64,000 nucleotides of DNA, taken from contig NZ_LR134116.1 of assembly GCF_900635455.1 (NCBI RefSeq), positions 2,356,001 through 2,420,000 on the forward strand. The letters are read 5' to 3'. The notes beneath the pieces were generated by a model that worked only from the letters and a program-made list of their open reading frames with translations, was not told where the DNA came from and made no database searches. Source of the DNA: Yersinia intermedia. Its GTDB lineage: Bacteria > Pseudomonadota > Gammaproteobacteria > Enterobacterales > Enterobacteriaceae. The position numbers and the translations under genes were made by a program. Within the stretch, counting starts at the first letter, position 1. The number at the start of each line of letters is the position of its first letter. Shown piece by piece: positions 28,834 to 38,242 of the stretch.

Positions 28834-30336
28834 ATGGACGTATTCAAGCAATCAGAAGTGTGGTTTGTCATTGGTAGCCAGAATCTGTATGGCCCTAAAA
28901 CACTGCAACAAGTTATGGATAATGCCCATCAGGTGGTCAACAGCCTGAATAGCGAAGCAGGCTTGCCAATAAAACTGGTACTGAAGCCGTTGGTAACCAC
29001 ACCGGATGAGATAACGGCACTGTGCCGTGAGGCGAACTATGACACCGCCTGTATCGGGGTAATGACGTGGTTACACACCTTCTCTCCCGCCAAAATGTGG
29101 ATTGGTGGTTTGAGTATTCTGAATAAACCTTTATTGCAATTCCACACTCAGTTTAATGCTCAGATCCCATGGGAAACCATGGATATGGACTTTATGAACC
29201 TGAACCAAACTGCCCATGGTGGCCGCGAGTTTGGCTTCATCGGCGCGCGGATGCGCCAACAACACAGCGTGATAACCGGTCATTGGCAGGATAAAGAAGC
29301 GCATCAACGTATTGGTCAATGGATGCGAGTAGCGGCAGCCAAACAAGAAAGCCAACAGCTTAAAGTAGCTCGTTTTGGCGACAACATGCGTGAAGTGGCA
29401 GTAACCGACGGTGATAAAGTTGCTGCTCAAATCCAGTTTGGTTACTCAGTTAATGCCTATGGGATCGGTGATTTAGTTACTGTAGTGGATGCCGTTAGCA
29501 AAGGTGATATTGATACCTTGGTTGAAGAGTATGAAGCCACTTATCGCTTCACTGATGCGGTAAAACTGCACGGCAATAAACGCGAAAATTTGCTGGATGC
29601 AGCCCGTATAGAATTAGGCATGAAGCGTTTCCTAGAACAAGGTGGTTTTAAAGCCTTTACCACTAACTTTGAAAATCTGTATGGTCTGAAGCAGTTGCCG
29701 GGGCTGGCAGTGCAACGACTGATGCAACAAGGTTACGGTTTTGGCGGTGAAGGTGACTGGAAGACCGCCGCATTGCTGCGCATTTTGAAAGTGATGGGCA
29801 CTGGCCTGAAAGGTGGAACCTCGTTTATGGAGGATTACACTTATAACTTCCAGCCGGGCAATGATTTAGTCGTTGGCTCTCATATGCTGGAAGTGTGCCC
29901 CTCTATCGCCAAAGAAGATAAACCGTTGCTGGATGTACAACACTTAGGTATCGGCGGTAAAGCCGCTCCGGCGCGCTTGATCTTCTCTACACCAGCAGGC
30001 CCGGCACTGAATGCCAGTTTAATTGACATGGGGAACCGTTTCCGCTTGTTGGTTAACGTCGTTGATACTGTCGAACAGCCGCATCCATTACCTAAACTGC
30101 CGGTAGCCCGTGCTATCTGGCAAGCACAACCGTCGTTGGCAACGGCTGCTGAAGCGTGGATTATCGCAGGTGGCGCACACCACACGGTGTTCTCCCAAGC
30201 CGTCGGTGTGGATGAATTACGCCTGTATGCCGAGATGCACGGTATTGAATTCCTGTTGATCGACAATGATACGACGCTTCCAGCATTTAAAAATGAAATC
30301 CGCTGGAACGAAGTGTATTACCACCTGAATCGCTAA
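28834..30336 (+). CDS. araA: L-arabinose isomerase
   Basis: AraA converts L-arabinose to L-ribulose. The 500-residue protein equals E. coli AraA in length. It contains [44 protein letters not shown] blocks, the catalytic glutamate region [22 protein letters not shown] and EDYTYNF, and metal histidines in [11 protein letters not shown] and [13 protein letters not shown] 28834 has GGAG 6 bp upstream. A terminator follows 97 bp later. araD, third gene of the E. coli operon, is not here; it lies near 58.2-58.9 kb. Confidence 0.97.
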   Translation: MDVFKQSEVWFVIGSQNLYGPKTLQQVMDNAHQVVNSLNSEAGLPIKLVLKPLVTTPDEITALCREANYDTACIGVMTWLHTFSPAKMWIGGLSILNKPLLQFHTQFNAQIPWETMDMDFMNLNQTAHGGREFGFIGARMRQQHSVITGHWQDKEAHQRIGQWMRVAAAKQESQQLKVARFGDNMREVAVTDGDKVAAQIQFGYSVNAYGIGDLVTVVDAVSKGDIDTLVEEYEATYRFTDAVKLHGNKRENLLDAARIELGMKRFLEQGGFKAFTTNFENLYGLKQLPGLAVQRLMQQGYGFGGEGDWKTAALLRILKVMGTGLKGGTSFMEDYTYNFQPGNDLVVGSHMLEVCPSIAKEDKPLLDVQHLGIGGKAAPARLIFSTPAGPALNASLIDMGNRFRLLVNVVDTVEQPHPLPKLPVARAIWQAQPSLATAAEAWIIAGGAHHTVFSQAVGVDELRLYAEMHGIEFLLIDNDTTLPAFKNEIRWNEVYYHLNR

Positions 30337-30433
30337 GTTAAGCCTAATACCATTATTTAATCTGTTGAGTTAAATAGACTGGGTAATTTAAATAGGTCTG
30401 ATAATTTAATAGAACGATTGATTTAAACACCCT

Positions 30434-30461
30434 ACTCAGGGGCTTCGGCTCCTGAGTTTTA
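30434..30461 (+). terminator. Terminator of araBA
   Basis: A 10-bp stem ACTCAGGGGC / GCTCCTGAGT closed by a TTCG tetraloop is followed by TTTTAT. Confidence 0.88.
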
Positions 30462-30585
30462 TGACAAAATACCCGTAATGGTGAAAACAAGCAGATCGTA
30501 ACAACACAACCTTTCCTGCACCAAAATAAGCAGCCATGTAAAAACTTAGACCGTGCCATCCCTGCCACGGATGCTATATTCTTGT

Positions 30586-30655
30586 GCCTGCCCTACCACC
30601 TGAGCCGGCATCGCCGCAGTTTGTTAGCAGTCTGAGGAGCTTAACGCTCCTTTTA
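30586..30655 (+). ncRNA. Possible small RNA with its own terminator (tentative)
   Basis: A second terminator-like hairpin (AGGAGC-TTAAC-GCTCCT followed by TTTT, 30635-30655) lies 175 bp beyond the araBA terminator with no open reading frame before it. A GCTATATT -10-like box lies at 30573-30580. A short transcript between the two is possible. The -35 is not convincing, and the hairpin could be a remnant of a lost gene. Confidence 0.25.
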
Positions 30656-30681
30656 TGTTTTCAACATCACAACCACCGCCG

Positions 30682-31827
30682 CTAACGTGCTGACCATAAC
30701 CAGTGAGGGGTGGCCTCTTGCTGTATCGTTGTTTCACTAAACTGTTTATCCAACAAGATATGGCGACAATGGGTTTCCTGCTGTAGCGCTGCCACCAACT
30801 CAGCGGCATGGGACACCACAATCACCTGAGTATGTTGTGCCGCCTGACCAATCAACCGTGCTAATGGTTTTAACAGATCAACATGCAGGCTGATTTCGGG
30901 TTCGTTCAGGATCATCATTTCGGGAGGGCGCGGTGATAGTAATGCCGCCACCAGCAATAAATAACGCAAGGTGCCGTCGGATAGCTCTGCTACCTTGAGT
31001 GGTCTTAACAAGCCTTGCTGCGACAGCAGTAACTCGAAATTTGGCTCAATAGCCAATGTAGTTCCGGGAAAGGCATCCGTGATGGTATTCGTGAGAGCAT
31101 CGGTATCGCCGATCTCTCTGATCGTTTGTAACGCTGCGGCCAAGTCCGCACCATCACTGGCCAGTACCGGTGTATAAGTCCCCACTTGAAGCTGACGAGC
31201 TGGCGCATGACGGTCGGTACGCAGATTGTCATAGAAACGCCAAGCCCGCATCCGTTCGCGCATGAGCAGGATCTCTGGGGCATCACGGGGGTCTGTGCTG
31301 TGAGTCATCATACTGTCATAGGCCGCTAACCCGTGATATGCCTCGCGCCAAAGTCCGCGCTCATCACGGATACGGACACGCGGACCACGCCGCTCAGCAA
31401 AAAGGGCATTATTGTTCAGAATATCGCCACACCACAGGCTTTCAATCTTGATTTCAGGATCCAACGCAAAAAATGACCTGCGCGGTGTGGGAAGACCCAG
31501 ATCAATAGCATAGCCATAATCCGCACCAGCAAAGCCCAATTTGAGACTCACGGGGTGGTGGCGATGAGTACCTTCAATCGGCTGTTCTCCTGATGTCATC
31601 GACTTGGAAAACGACTCTGGTCCTGCCCAGAGAGTTGATTGTAACCCGCCTTCAGCAGCCAATGATTGGATAACCTGCCCCTGACCAATATCTGACAGTA
31701 ATCGGAGCGCTCGATAAAGACTGGACTTGCCACTGCCATTCGCGCCGGTAATGACATTCAATTGCCCCAATTCAAGTACCACATCGCGTAACGAACGGTA
31801 ACCAGAGATAGCAAGCCGAGTGATCAT
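30682..31827 (-). CDS. Orphan AAA-family ATPase, RecF/OLD-like
   Basis: The 381-residue protein has a split ATPase of the SMC/RecF/ABC type. Walker A is GANGSGKSS near residue 30, an ABC-like signature appears as LSDGTLRYL, Walker B as MMILNEPEISLH and the switch histidine as IVVSHAAEL. The middle part is unrelated to any domain I recognise. It has no TOPRIM nuclease at its C-terminus, unlike OLD nucleases. Genes of this kind occur alone in many bacteria and a role in DNA metabolism or defence is only a guess. ATG 31827 is preferred (AAGGAAG upstream), with 31830 as the alternative. It lies between araA and a degraded gene. Confidence 0.75.
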   Translation of the reverse strand: MITRLAISGYRSLRDVVLELGQLNVITGANGSGKSSLYRALRLLSDIGQGQVIQSLAAEGGLQSTLWAGPESFSKSMTSGEQPIEGTHRHHPVSLKLGFAGADYGYAIDLGLPTPRRSFFALDPEIKIESLWCGDILNNNALFAERRGPRVRIRDERGLWREAYHGLAAYDSMMTHSTDPRDAPEILLMRERMRAWRFYDNLRTDRHAPARQLQVGTYTPVLASDGADLAAALQTIREIGDTDALTNTITDAFPGTTLAIEPNFELLLSQQGLLRPLKVAELSDGTLRYLLLVAALLSPRPPEMMILNEPEISLHVDLLKPLARLIGQAAQHTQVIVVSHAAELVAALQQETHCRHILLDKQFSETTIQQEATPHWLWSAR

Positions 31828-31980
31828 CATTCTTCCTTCTTCAACAAAAAATCTTAACTTGCGAAACACTGATTATATACACAGTGGTATTCGATGACCC
31901 ATATTGTCTTTACCTTGTTTAGCCGCTGTTTACGGTTTTGTGATTGATATCCTGTATATCGCGACTATCCATGGTCATTT

Positions 31981-32124
31981 ATCGATCTGCTCAGTTGGTT
32001 GAATGGCTTCCAGAAACAATATGGCTTTGTTTATGTCGAACATCGGAAATAACTGGCGCGTCAGCGTAAAAAAAGCTTCTTCTGGTATCAAGAGGTGATT
32101 AAAACCAACGGTGACAAGCTGTAA
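31981..32124 (+). pseudogene. Remnant of a GH1 6-phospho-beta-glucosidase gene
   Basis: The plus strand encodes the last 47 codons of a family 1 6-phospho-beta-glucosidase: IDLLSWLNG, QYGFVYVEHRK, an in-frame TAA, then LARQRKKSFFWYQEVIKTNG and the natural stop. This corresponds to the C-terminal KRYGFIYVD...R..KKSF.WY..VI...G pattern of AscB/BglA-type enzymes. Upstream sequence is no longer recognisable, so most of the gene is deleted and the rest carries a nonsense codon (32050-32052). A terminator follows. Confidence 0.8.
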
Positions 32125-32147
32125 TCACTCGCGGTATGCCTGGTGGT

Positions 32148-32180
32148 CGCAGGGTGAGTGATTCTCACCCTGCGTTATTT
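32148..32180 (+). terminator. Terminator after the glucosidase remnant
   Basis: A perfect 11-bp stem CGCAGGGTGAG / CTCACCCTGCG with a 5-base loop runs into TTATTTT on the plus strand. It probably belonged to the lost gene. It now also separates the remnant from the converging secretion operon. Confidence 0.75.
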
Positions 32181-32213
32181 TAAACAAGAATAGTCGGCCA
32201 CTATCGCTAATTG

Positions 32214-34334
32214 TTATTCGGTTTGTAACTGCCACAACCGTGCATAGGCCCCTCCCTGAGCAAGTAACGCTTGATGACTGCCTTGTTCTAAAACTTGCCC
32301 GTTCCCTAATACCAAAATACGATGACATTGACGCAATGTATTCAACCGATGAGCAATGCAGATTACAGTGCGATTACGGATAATCTCAGGTAATTGGCGC
32401 ATAATTGCCGCCTCAGATTCATAATCCAGAGCACTGGTTGCTTCATCAAGAATCAAGATCTTAGGATCCGCCATTAGCGCCCTCGCCAGAGCAACCCGCT
32501 GCCGCTGCCCGCCAGACAACATACTACCTCGTTCCCCAACCTGGGTTTGATAGCCCTGAGGTAAAGCCATAATAAAATCATGCGCCCCCGCCTGCCGGGC
32601 AATTTTCTCAACCAGAGTATCATCAGCATTGGGTCGGCACTGGCAGATGTTGTCCCGCAGGCTACCAGAAAACAAGATGCTATCTTGCAATACCACACTC
32701 ATTTGGCAGCGCAAAGCTGTGGCATCAGTAATCGCCAAGTCCTGCCCGTCTACCAGAATCTGCCCATGTTGAGGAAGATATAACCGCTGTAGTAACTTCG
32801 TTAGCGTTGATTTGCCACAACCAGATGGGCCGGAAATACCAATAAATTCCCCACCGGCTATATCCAAATTGAGATTTTGTAAAACTTCAGCGGTATCTGG
32901 CCGATAGCGAAAGCGCACCTGTTTAAACGTCAAACGCCCTACCCACTCATTACTTGACGATAATCCGGCACTCCCTGGCTCCGTTGGATAATCCAGAATA
33001 GTACCAATGCGTTTCAGAGCAACTTGTGTGTGGTGGAAATCTTGCCATATCTGCGCCAAACGCAAAATGGGTTGAGTTACATAACCCGAAAACATTGAAA
33101 ACGCGATGAATTGACCTGGACTTAGCCCCCCAGCCAATACCAATTTAACGCCAAACCACAACACAATGGCAGACGTGACTTTGTTGATAAATGTAATACC
33201 TTGCTCAGCAATATTCGCCATCCTCGCACCAGCAAATGACGCCCGAACGTAGCGTGCGAGTGATTGCTGCCAACCACGATTAAACTGGCTTTCGGTTGCT
33301 GTGGTTTTTATCGTTTCCAACCCACTAATCGCTTCAGTTAAAAACGATGTATTATCTGCACTGGCTTCATACTGATGCTCAACCCGCTTACGTAATACTC
33401 CGCCAATTGCCCACCAAAACAGAAGATAACAAACCAGAGAAAACAGGACTATCCATGTCAGTTGACTGCTGTAGCAAAACATCACGGCTATAAATATGCT
33501 GACAAAGATCAGATCCAGCAACATGGTTAATGCAGATCCCGTCAGAAAGCTGCGGATTTGCTCCATTTCTTGTACTTTAGCGATAGTTTGCCCTGTTTGT
33601 TGTGCGCCAAAGTAAGCCAGTGGTAACCCCAGTAAATGGCGATAAAGACGGGTGTTAAGTTCCGCACCAACTCGGCTGGAGAGATGTGAAAACAGCCAGC
33701 CGCGCAAGAAAGTGTAACAGGGTTCAGCAATTGCCAGAGCTATCATGGCGCTGCCTAAGACCACCAAGCTGCCTACCCCACGGCTCACCAAGACTTTGTC
33801 GATCACCGTTTCGAATAGCATTGGGGTCACCAGCAAAATACCCTGCAATAACAGTGAGACTAAGACGATATTACGCAATTGATGACGGTATTTAGTAATA
33901 ACTGGCATAAACCAGCTAAAGCCAAAAGAGGCTTTTTTCTGTCCTCGTAATTCTGCTTTCGCCAATAAAATGGCTTCACCACCCCACAAATTGGCTAGCG
34001 CCTGCTGGCTGATTTGCTGCTGCTGTCCATTGGCGGCAAAATAAACCACCGCGCCCTGTTCATTCAGGGCCAGTAGCACATACCACTGATCCCCATCGCT
34101 GAATAAGATAGGCAGAGCCAGATGTTTCAAACGTTCATATGACTGGCTGACTTTTCTTGCCCGTAAACCTATCCAACCAGCGCAACGGCACACTGCAATA
34201 TCATCGATTTTCTCCGGTGCTAATCCCAGCTGGTGCGCCAACTGCGAAGACTCAACGGCGAGATCAAAACACGCGGCAGCCCGGGCCAGTGCGCTCAGTG
34301 GTTGGATTATCTGAGTTGATGTTGAATTCATCAT
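32214..34334 (-). CDS. Type I secretion ABC ATPase (RtxE-like position)
   Basis: This 706-residue inner-membrane exporter has the HlyB layout. Residues 1-150 are a C39-like domain; no peptidase Cys/His pair is seen, so it should bind rather than cleave substrate. Residues about 160-440 hold six membrane helices. The C-terminal ATPase carries Walker A GPSGCGKST, signature MLSGGQRQR, Walker B ILILDEATSALD and CIAHRL. All catalytic motifs are intact. Its start overlaps the end of the adaptor gene (ATG 34334 beside the TGA at 34336, GGGAG upstream), so translation is coupled. As the second ABC protein of the operon it takes the place of RtxE, which pairs with RtxB in MARTX export. Confidence 0.88.
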   Translation of the reverse strand: MMNSTSTQIIQPLSALARAAACFDLAVESSQLAHQLGLAPEKIDDIAVCRCAGWIGLRARKVSQSYERLKHLALPILFSDGDQWYVLLALNEQGAVVYFAANGQQQQISQQALANLWGGEAILLAKAELRGQKKASFGFSWFMPVITKYRHQLRNIVLVSLLLQGILLVTPMLFETVIDKVLVSRGVGSLVVLGSAMIALAIAEPCYTFLRGWLFSHLSSRVGAELNTRLYRHLLGLPLAYFGAQQTGQTIAKVQEMEQIRSFLTGSALTMLLDLIFVSIFIAVMFCYSSQLTWIVLFSLVCYLLFWWAIGGVLRKRVEHQYEASADNTSFLTEAISGLETIKTTATESQFNRGWQQSLARYVRASFAGARMANIAEQGITFINKVTSAIVLWFGVKLVLAGGLSPGQFIAFSMFSGYVTQPILRLAQIWQDFHHTQVALKRIGTILDYPTEPGSAGLSSSNEWVGRLTFKQVRFRYRPDTAEVLQNLNLDIAGGEFIGISGPSGCGKSTLTKLLQRLYLPQHGQILVDGQDLAITDATALRCQMSVVLQDSILFSGSLRDNICQCRPNADDTLVEKIARQAGAHDFIMALPQGYQTQVGERGSMLSGGQRQRVALARALMADPKILILDEATSALDYESEAAIMRQLPEIIRNRTVICIAHRLNTLRQCHRILVLGNGQVLEQGSHQALLAQGGAYARLWQLQTE

Positions 34335-34335
34335 A

Positions 34336-35730
34336 TCAACGCTCCCTCAGGGCTTCTGATTGGTACTCTTGCAATGGACTGAGTAAGTAATCGATAACCC
34401 GCCGGCGACCGGTCTTAATTTCTACACTCACAGCCATACCGGCGGATAAACGCACTGACTTCCCCTCAACGCTAAGCCTGTCGCTGTTCAGCCGGATTCT
34501 GGCTGGAAACACCAAGCCTTGTTGTTGGTCCTCCATCGCATCGCGAGAGACATGCTTTACTTCACCCGACAACGTGCCAAATCGGGTATAAGGGAAACTG
34601 TCTACTTTCACCTCCACCGCTTGTCCCGGCAGTACAAAACCCACATCTTTGTTGAGAATCATGACATCTAGCTCTAACTGATGACTTTCAGGCACCAATA
34701 CCATTAACGGTTGAGCTGTGGTTACAACGCCACCCAGTGTATGAATTGCCAATTGTTGAATCACACCTGTAACCGGTGCACGTAGGCTTTGTTGGCGCTG
34801 CTTCTCCAGTAATTTGATCTGTTCTTGTCGCAATTGGTTAATAATTTCATGGGCTTTATTGAGCCGCTCCTGATAGCTCCGTTTTTTTTCGGCTAAATAG
34901 TGCAGTCGGGTTTGTGACAGGTGGTGTGCTTTCGCCTGCAAAATAGCCTGCTCATTGTGCAGACGGTTGGCTTCAGCGGTGGCACTTAGCCATTCCCGTT
35001 CTTGTAGCAATAACTCCACTTCAGCGATTGCCTTGGATTTGGCGAGGGTTCGCAACGCCTCTAGCCGTTGATGAATGTTTTCCATCAGCGCTTTCTGGTG
35101 AGCAATATTGGTAAGACCCGCTTGAATATGAGCCTGATTAACCGCCATTTCACTCTCCTGACGCGATAACTCTGCATTCACCTCGTTATCTTCTTTGCGC
35201 AAAAGTGCTCTGGCGGTACTGACCAAATCATCGGGACTATTATCGGGAGGGTTAAACATAGCGGATGGGTTAGCGGTGAGCAGCGCAGCCAGGCGGGCAG
35301 CTTCCAGTAAGCGGTGCATCAATTGCTGGTTGATATTACCCACCTCGGCATCAATGCCGATTGGATTTAACTCAATCAATATCTGACCGGCTTCAACTTT
35401 GTCACCATCGCGGACATTAATTGCTGCCACCACACCCGGTTCCAGCGGTTGAATCACTTTCGAATGCTCAGAAACAATCACTTTACCCTTAGCCGATGCG
35501 TGAATATCAAGCTTTCCGACAATCGACCATATCAAAACTAACAGCAGAGTCAGCGCCAGAAACCATGCAGTGCGCCGTGCCAGTGGTGCTACTGGCCGCT
35601 CCACGATATCCAAATAGGCAGGAAGAAAGTCATATTCATCACGGGTGCGCTGAGGCGAGAAACAACGCCGCCATCGGTTCTTTATCGTATTGAACAAGGC
35701 TGTTCTGCGCAGATATTGCATTAACTTCAT
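34336..35730 (-). CDS. Type I secretion membrane fusion protein, HlyD/RtxD-like
   Basis: The 464-residue adaptor bridges the inner-membrane ABC exporter and a TolC-type outer-membrane channel. A short cytoplasmic tail precedes one membrane helix (TAWFLALTLLLVLIWSIVG, about residues 53-72). Then come a lipoyl half-motif (KGKVIVSEHSKVIQPLEPGVVAAINVRDGDKVEAGQ region), a long alpha-helical coiled coil (about 130-300) and the second lipoyl half plus beta-barrel (LRAPVTGVIQQLAIHTLGGV). The ATGA at its start overlaps the stop of the upstream ABC gene by 4 bp. No TolC homologue is encoded here, so the chromosomal TolC is presumably used. Confidence 0.9.
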   Translation of the reverse strand: MKLMQYLRRTALFNTIKNRWRRCFSPQRTRDEYDFLPAYLDIVERPVAPLARRTAWFLALTLLLVLIWSIVGKLDIHASAKGKVIVSEHSKVIQPLEPGVVAAINVRDGDKVEAGQILIELNPIGIDAEVGNINQQLMHRLLEAARLAALLTANPSAMFNPPDNSPDDLVSTARALLRKEDNEVNAELSRQESEMAVNQAHIQAGLTNIAHQKALMENIHQRLEALRTLAKSKAIAEVELLLQEREWLSATAEANRLHNEQAILQAKAHHLSQTRLHYLAEKKRSYQERLNKAHEIINQLRQEQIKLLEKQRQQSLRAPVTGVIQQLAIHTLGGVVTTAQPLMVLVPESHQLELDVMILNKDVGFVLPGQAVEVKVDSFPYTRFGTLSGEVKHVSRDAMEDQQQGLVFPARIRLNSDRLSVEGKSVRLSAGMAVSVEIKTGRRRVIDYLLSPLQEYQSEALRER

Positions 35731-37850
35731 TTTGATCCCTCATGACTGAAGTCAGCCTGTTGCTGCCACAATTGGGCATAAACACCCTTTAGCGCCAGGA
35801 GTTGTTCGTGGTTAGCCAACTCAGTAATCCGGCCTTGTTCCATGACGCCGATACGGTGGCAATGCCGTACCGTCGAGAGCCGATGAGCAATCGTGATAAC
35901 CGTGCGATTGGCAATAATACGGGCCATATTTTTCTGTACTTCAGCCTGCGACTCATCATCCAACGCACTGGTTGCTTCATCAAAAATCAAAATACGGGGA
36001 TTGGCCAGCAGTGTACGGGCAATGGCTATACGTTGCCGCTGCCCGCCTGAAAGCGAGGCACCGCCTTCTGATAGCACGGTGTCATAGCCTAATGGCAACG
36101 CGAGTATAAAAGCATTGGCACCCGCCAGGCATGCGGCCTCGACCACTTCGCTCAGTGAGGCTGTTGGCCGAGAATGGGCGATATTCTCCCGGACAGTACG
36201 GTTGAACAGATAACTCTCCTGCATCACGACCCCTATCTGACGCCGCAAGTAGTCGGGTGAGAAGTTCCCTATTGGCGAGCCATCAATATTGATGACTCCC
36301 TGTTCCGCGATATAAAGGCACTGTAATAATCGGGCCACAGTACTTTTCCCCGATCCTGATGGCCCCACCAGCCCGATATGCTCTCCGGCCCGCAGAGATA
36401 ATGAAAAGTTGTGTAGTACTGGGTTCAAGTCGGCGCGATAACGGAAAGTCACCTGTTGCAGCGAGATATCCCCTCTAAGCGGGCGGTTAATGGGCGCGCC
36501 CACCGACTGCTCAGCAGGTAAGCTCAAAATATCGGATATCAGCATCAACCCCACTTGGGCGCGGATGCTCTGTTGCCACAAATCAACCAACTTACTCATT
36601 GGCATCAATGCCTGCACCGCCAACATGTTAAAGGCGATCAGTTGCCCGATACTGAGCTGCACCGACATCACTTGATAAGCGCCCACCACAATCACCCCTG
36701 CGCCAGCCAGTTTTTGCAATAACTGAGCCGCCTGACTACTGAGATTTTGCAGGTTCTGTACCTGAAAATTAGCGTCGGCATAATCACGCGTTTGCGTTTC
36801 CCAGCGTTGATACATTTGGGGCTCCAGCGCCAAACTTTTTACCGTCTCAACGCCAGAGACAGTTTCAGTTAAAAATGCGCCATTGTGTGCTGCACAACCG
36901 CACAGAACTTCAACTTTCTGTTGCAATGGCCGAGTGGTCAGCGCCGCTAATAGCAGATATAACGGTAATGTGCCTAAAACGATGAATGTCAGTAGGGGTG
37001 AGATGCACCACATGACAATAAACAACACGAAGGTAAAAACCACATCGACGCACAACGTCAACGCTGAACCCGTAATAAACTCACGAATATTGTCTAACTC
37101 TCTCACTCTGGCGACAATATTGCCTACATGGCGTTGCTTAAAATAACCTAGTGGTAATTTGATGAGATGTTTAAATAGTTTACCGCCCAATAAAATATCA
37201 ACACGCGTGGTGGTGTGAGTGAAAATATATTCCCGCAGTAATTTCAATACAACTTCATATATACCTACTATTAATAGCACAATAATTAACACATCAAGCG
37301 TTGTCAGTGCATTATGCACCAAGACCTTATCCATAATGACTTGAAAGAAAAGAGGCGAAATCAAGGCCAAAAACTGTAACAACATGGATAATACCAACAC
37401 CTGAACCAATGATTTACGGTGGCTCAGTAACACTGGAACAAACCAGCGAATATCGAAACGTGACTGGCTACAACAAAATATGACACCACTCCAACTCGAC
37501 GCAAGTTCTTGATAGCTTATGATTTCTGGTTTTCCACTATCCGCATGTTGCAGTAACACCTGCTTTTGATTAATGCGAGCCAATAAGATAAATTTGCCTT
37601 GCATATCGCGGAATGCAAGTGGCAAATATTCTGGCTTAATCTTATTTAATGACTGCTTTTTGACTTTGAAGCGAGCTACCGTGGCACGTGAAAATTGAGA
37701 TAAATAGCGCTGCAATGATGCCTGAGTTGCCATTGTAAAACGATCAATGACGGCTTTGCGGCTAAAGTCCTCAACGGCCTCTGAATTCAACCCCGCCAGA
37801 CGGAGTAATCGAGCAGCGCACACCAGTGAGGAATGAACGTGGTTTTCCAT
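35727..37850 (-). CDS. Type I secretion ABC ATPase (RtxB-like position)
   Basis: This 707-residue protein is the first gene of the secretion operon. It has an N-terminal C39-like domain (1-140) without the catalytic cysteine motif, six membrane helices (about 150-440, including HVGNIVARVRELDNIREFITG typical of HlyB) and an ATPase with GPSGSGKST, SLSGGQRQR, LIFDEATSALD and TIAHRL. It resembles HlyB/RtxB. The ribosome site at ATG 37850 is weak. Upstream is a 390-bp AT-rich gap and then divergent fhs; there is no adjacent toxin, acyltransferase or rtxH-type gene. The substrate is therefore unknown and may be encoded elsewhere. Confidence 0.9.
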   Translation of the reverse strand: MENHVHSSLVCAARLLRLAGLNSEAVEDFSRKAVIDRFTMATQASLQRYLSQFSRATVARFKVKKQSLNKIKPEYLPLAFRDMQGKFILLARINQKQVLLQHADSGKPEIISYQELASSWSGVIFCCSQSRFDIRWFVPVLLSHRKSLVQVLVLSMLLQFLALISPLFFQVIMDKVLVHNALTTLDVLIIVLLIVGIYEVVLKLLREYIFTHTTTRVDILLGGKLFKHLIKLPLGYFKQRHVGNIVARVRELDNIREFITGSALTLCVDVVFTFVLFIVMWCISPLLTFIVLGTLPLYLLLAALTTRPLQQKVEVLCGCAAHNGAFLTETVSGVETVKSLALEPQMYQRWETQTRDYADANFQVQNLQNLSSQAAQLLQKLAGAGVIVVGAYQVMSVQLSIGQLIAFNMLAVQALMPMSKLVDLWQQSIRAQVGLMLISDILSLPAEQSVGAPINRPLRGDISLQQVTFRYRADLNPVLHNFSLSLRAGEHIGLVGPSGSGKSTVARLLQCLYIAEQGVINIDGSPIGNFSPDYLRRQIGVVMQESYLFNRTVRENIAHSRPTASLSEVVEAACLAGANAFILALPLGYDTVLSEGGASLSGGQRQRIAIARTLLANPRILIFDEATSALDDESQAEVQKNMARIIANRTVITIAHRLSTVRHCHRIGVMEQGRITELANHEQLLALKGVYAQLWQQQADFSHEGSK

Positions 37851-38242
37851 AGAGTATGATTACCCAAATTATTATAAAAATCTGTCGGCAGAATAAACAG
37901 ATAATCGCCTGAACAGTTAAGAATAGATAACACCGGTATCATAGAGTGGTTTTTATATATCGTTCTTATCACATAAGGATTTATAACTTTTAATAACTCA
38001 AAACATCTTAATTAAGCTTTATCGATAAACGTTTAATTCATAATAGAAATATATTTAAGTTGGAAATATTAGGTAGCTAATATTAAGGACTCTGCGGTAG
38101 CACGCTTAACGTTGGGTCACTTCACATTTATTGATTTGTATCGTCAATTATTCATCGATTTATGTGATAATTTTGCGGTGATTTATAGCCACAGTGGTTG
38201 GCTGCCGCCGTTTTATCACTGATAACAGGACTTTTTCTCGCC
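37851..38242. other. AT-rich divergent region between secretion operon and fhs
   Basis: No gene is visible in these 392 bp. The left 250 bp are strongly AT-rich, which suits the promoter of an accessory or H-NS-silenced operon. It holds a MalI-like box at 38024-38037. No fragment of an RTX repeat gene (no glycine-aspartate nonapeptide coding) was found. Confidence 0.5.
38024..38037. promoter_or_regulatory. MalI-like LacI-family operator
   Basis: GATAAACGTTTAAT, with its flanking base, agrees with MalI operator 1 at 13 of 15 positions. It lies 174 bp before the secretion operon and about 205 bp before fhs. PurR, another LacI-family repressor with an AAACGTTT-type core, is an alternative given that fhs belongs to one-carbon metabolism. 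Confidence 0.4.
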
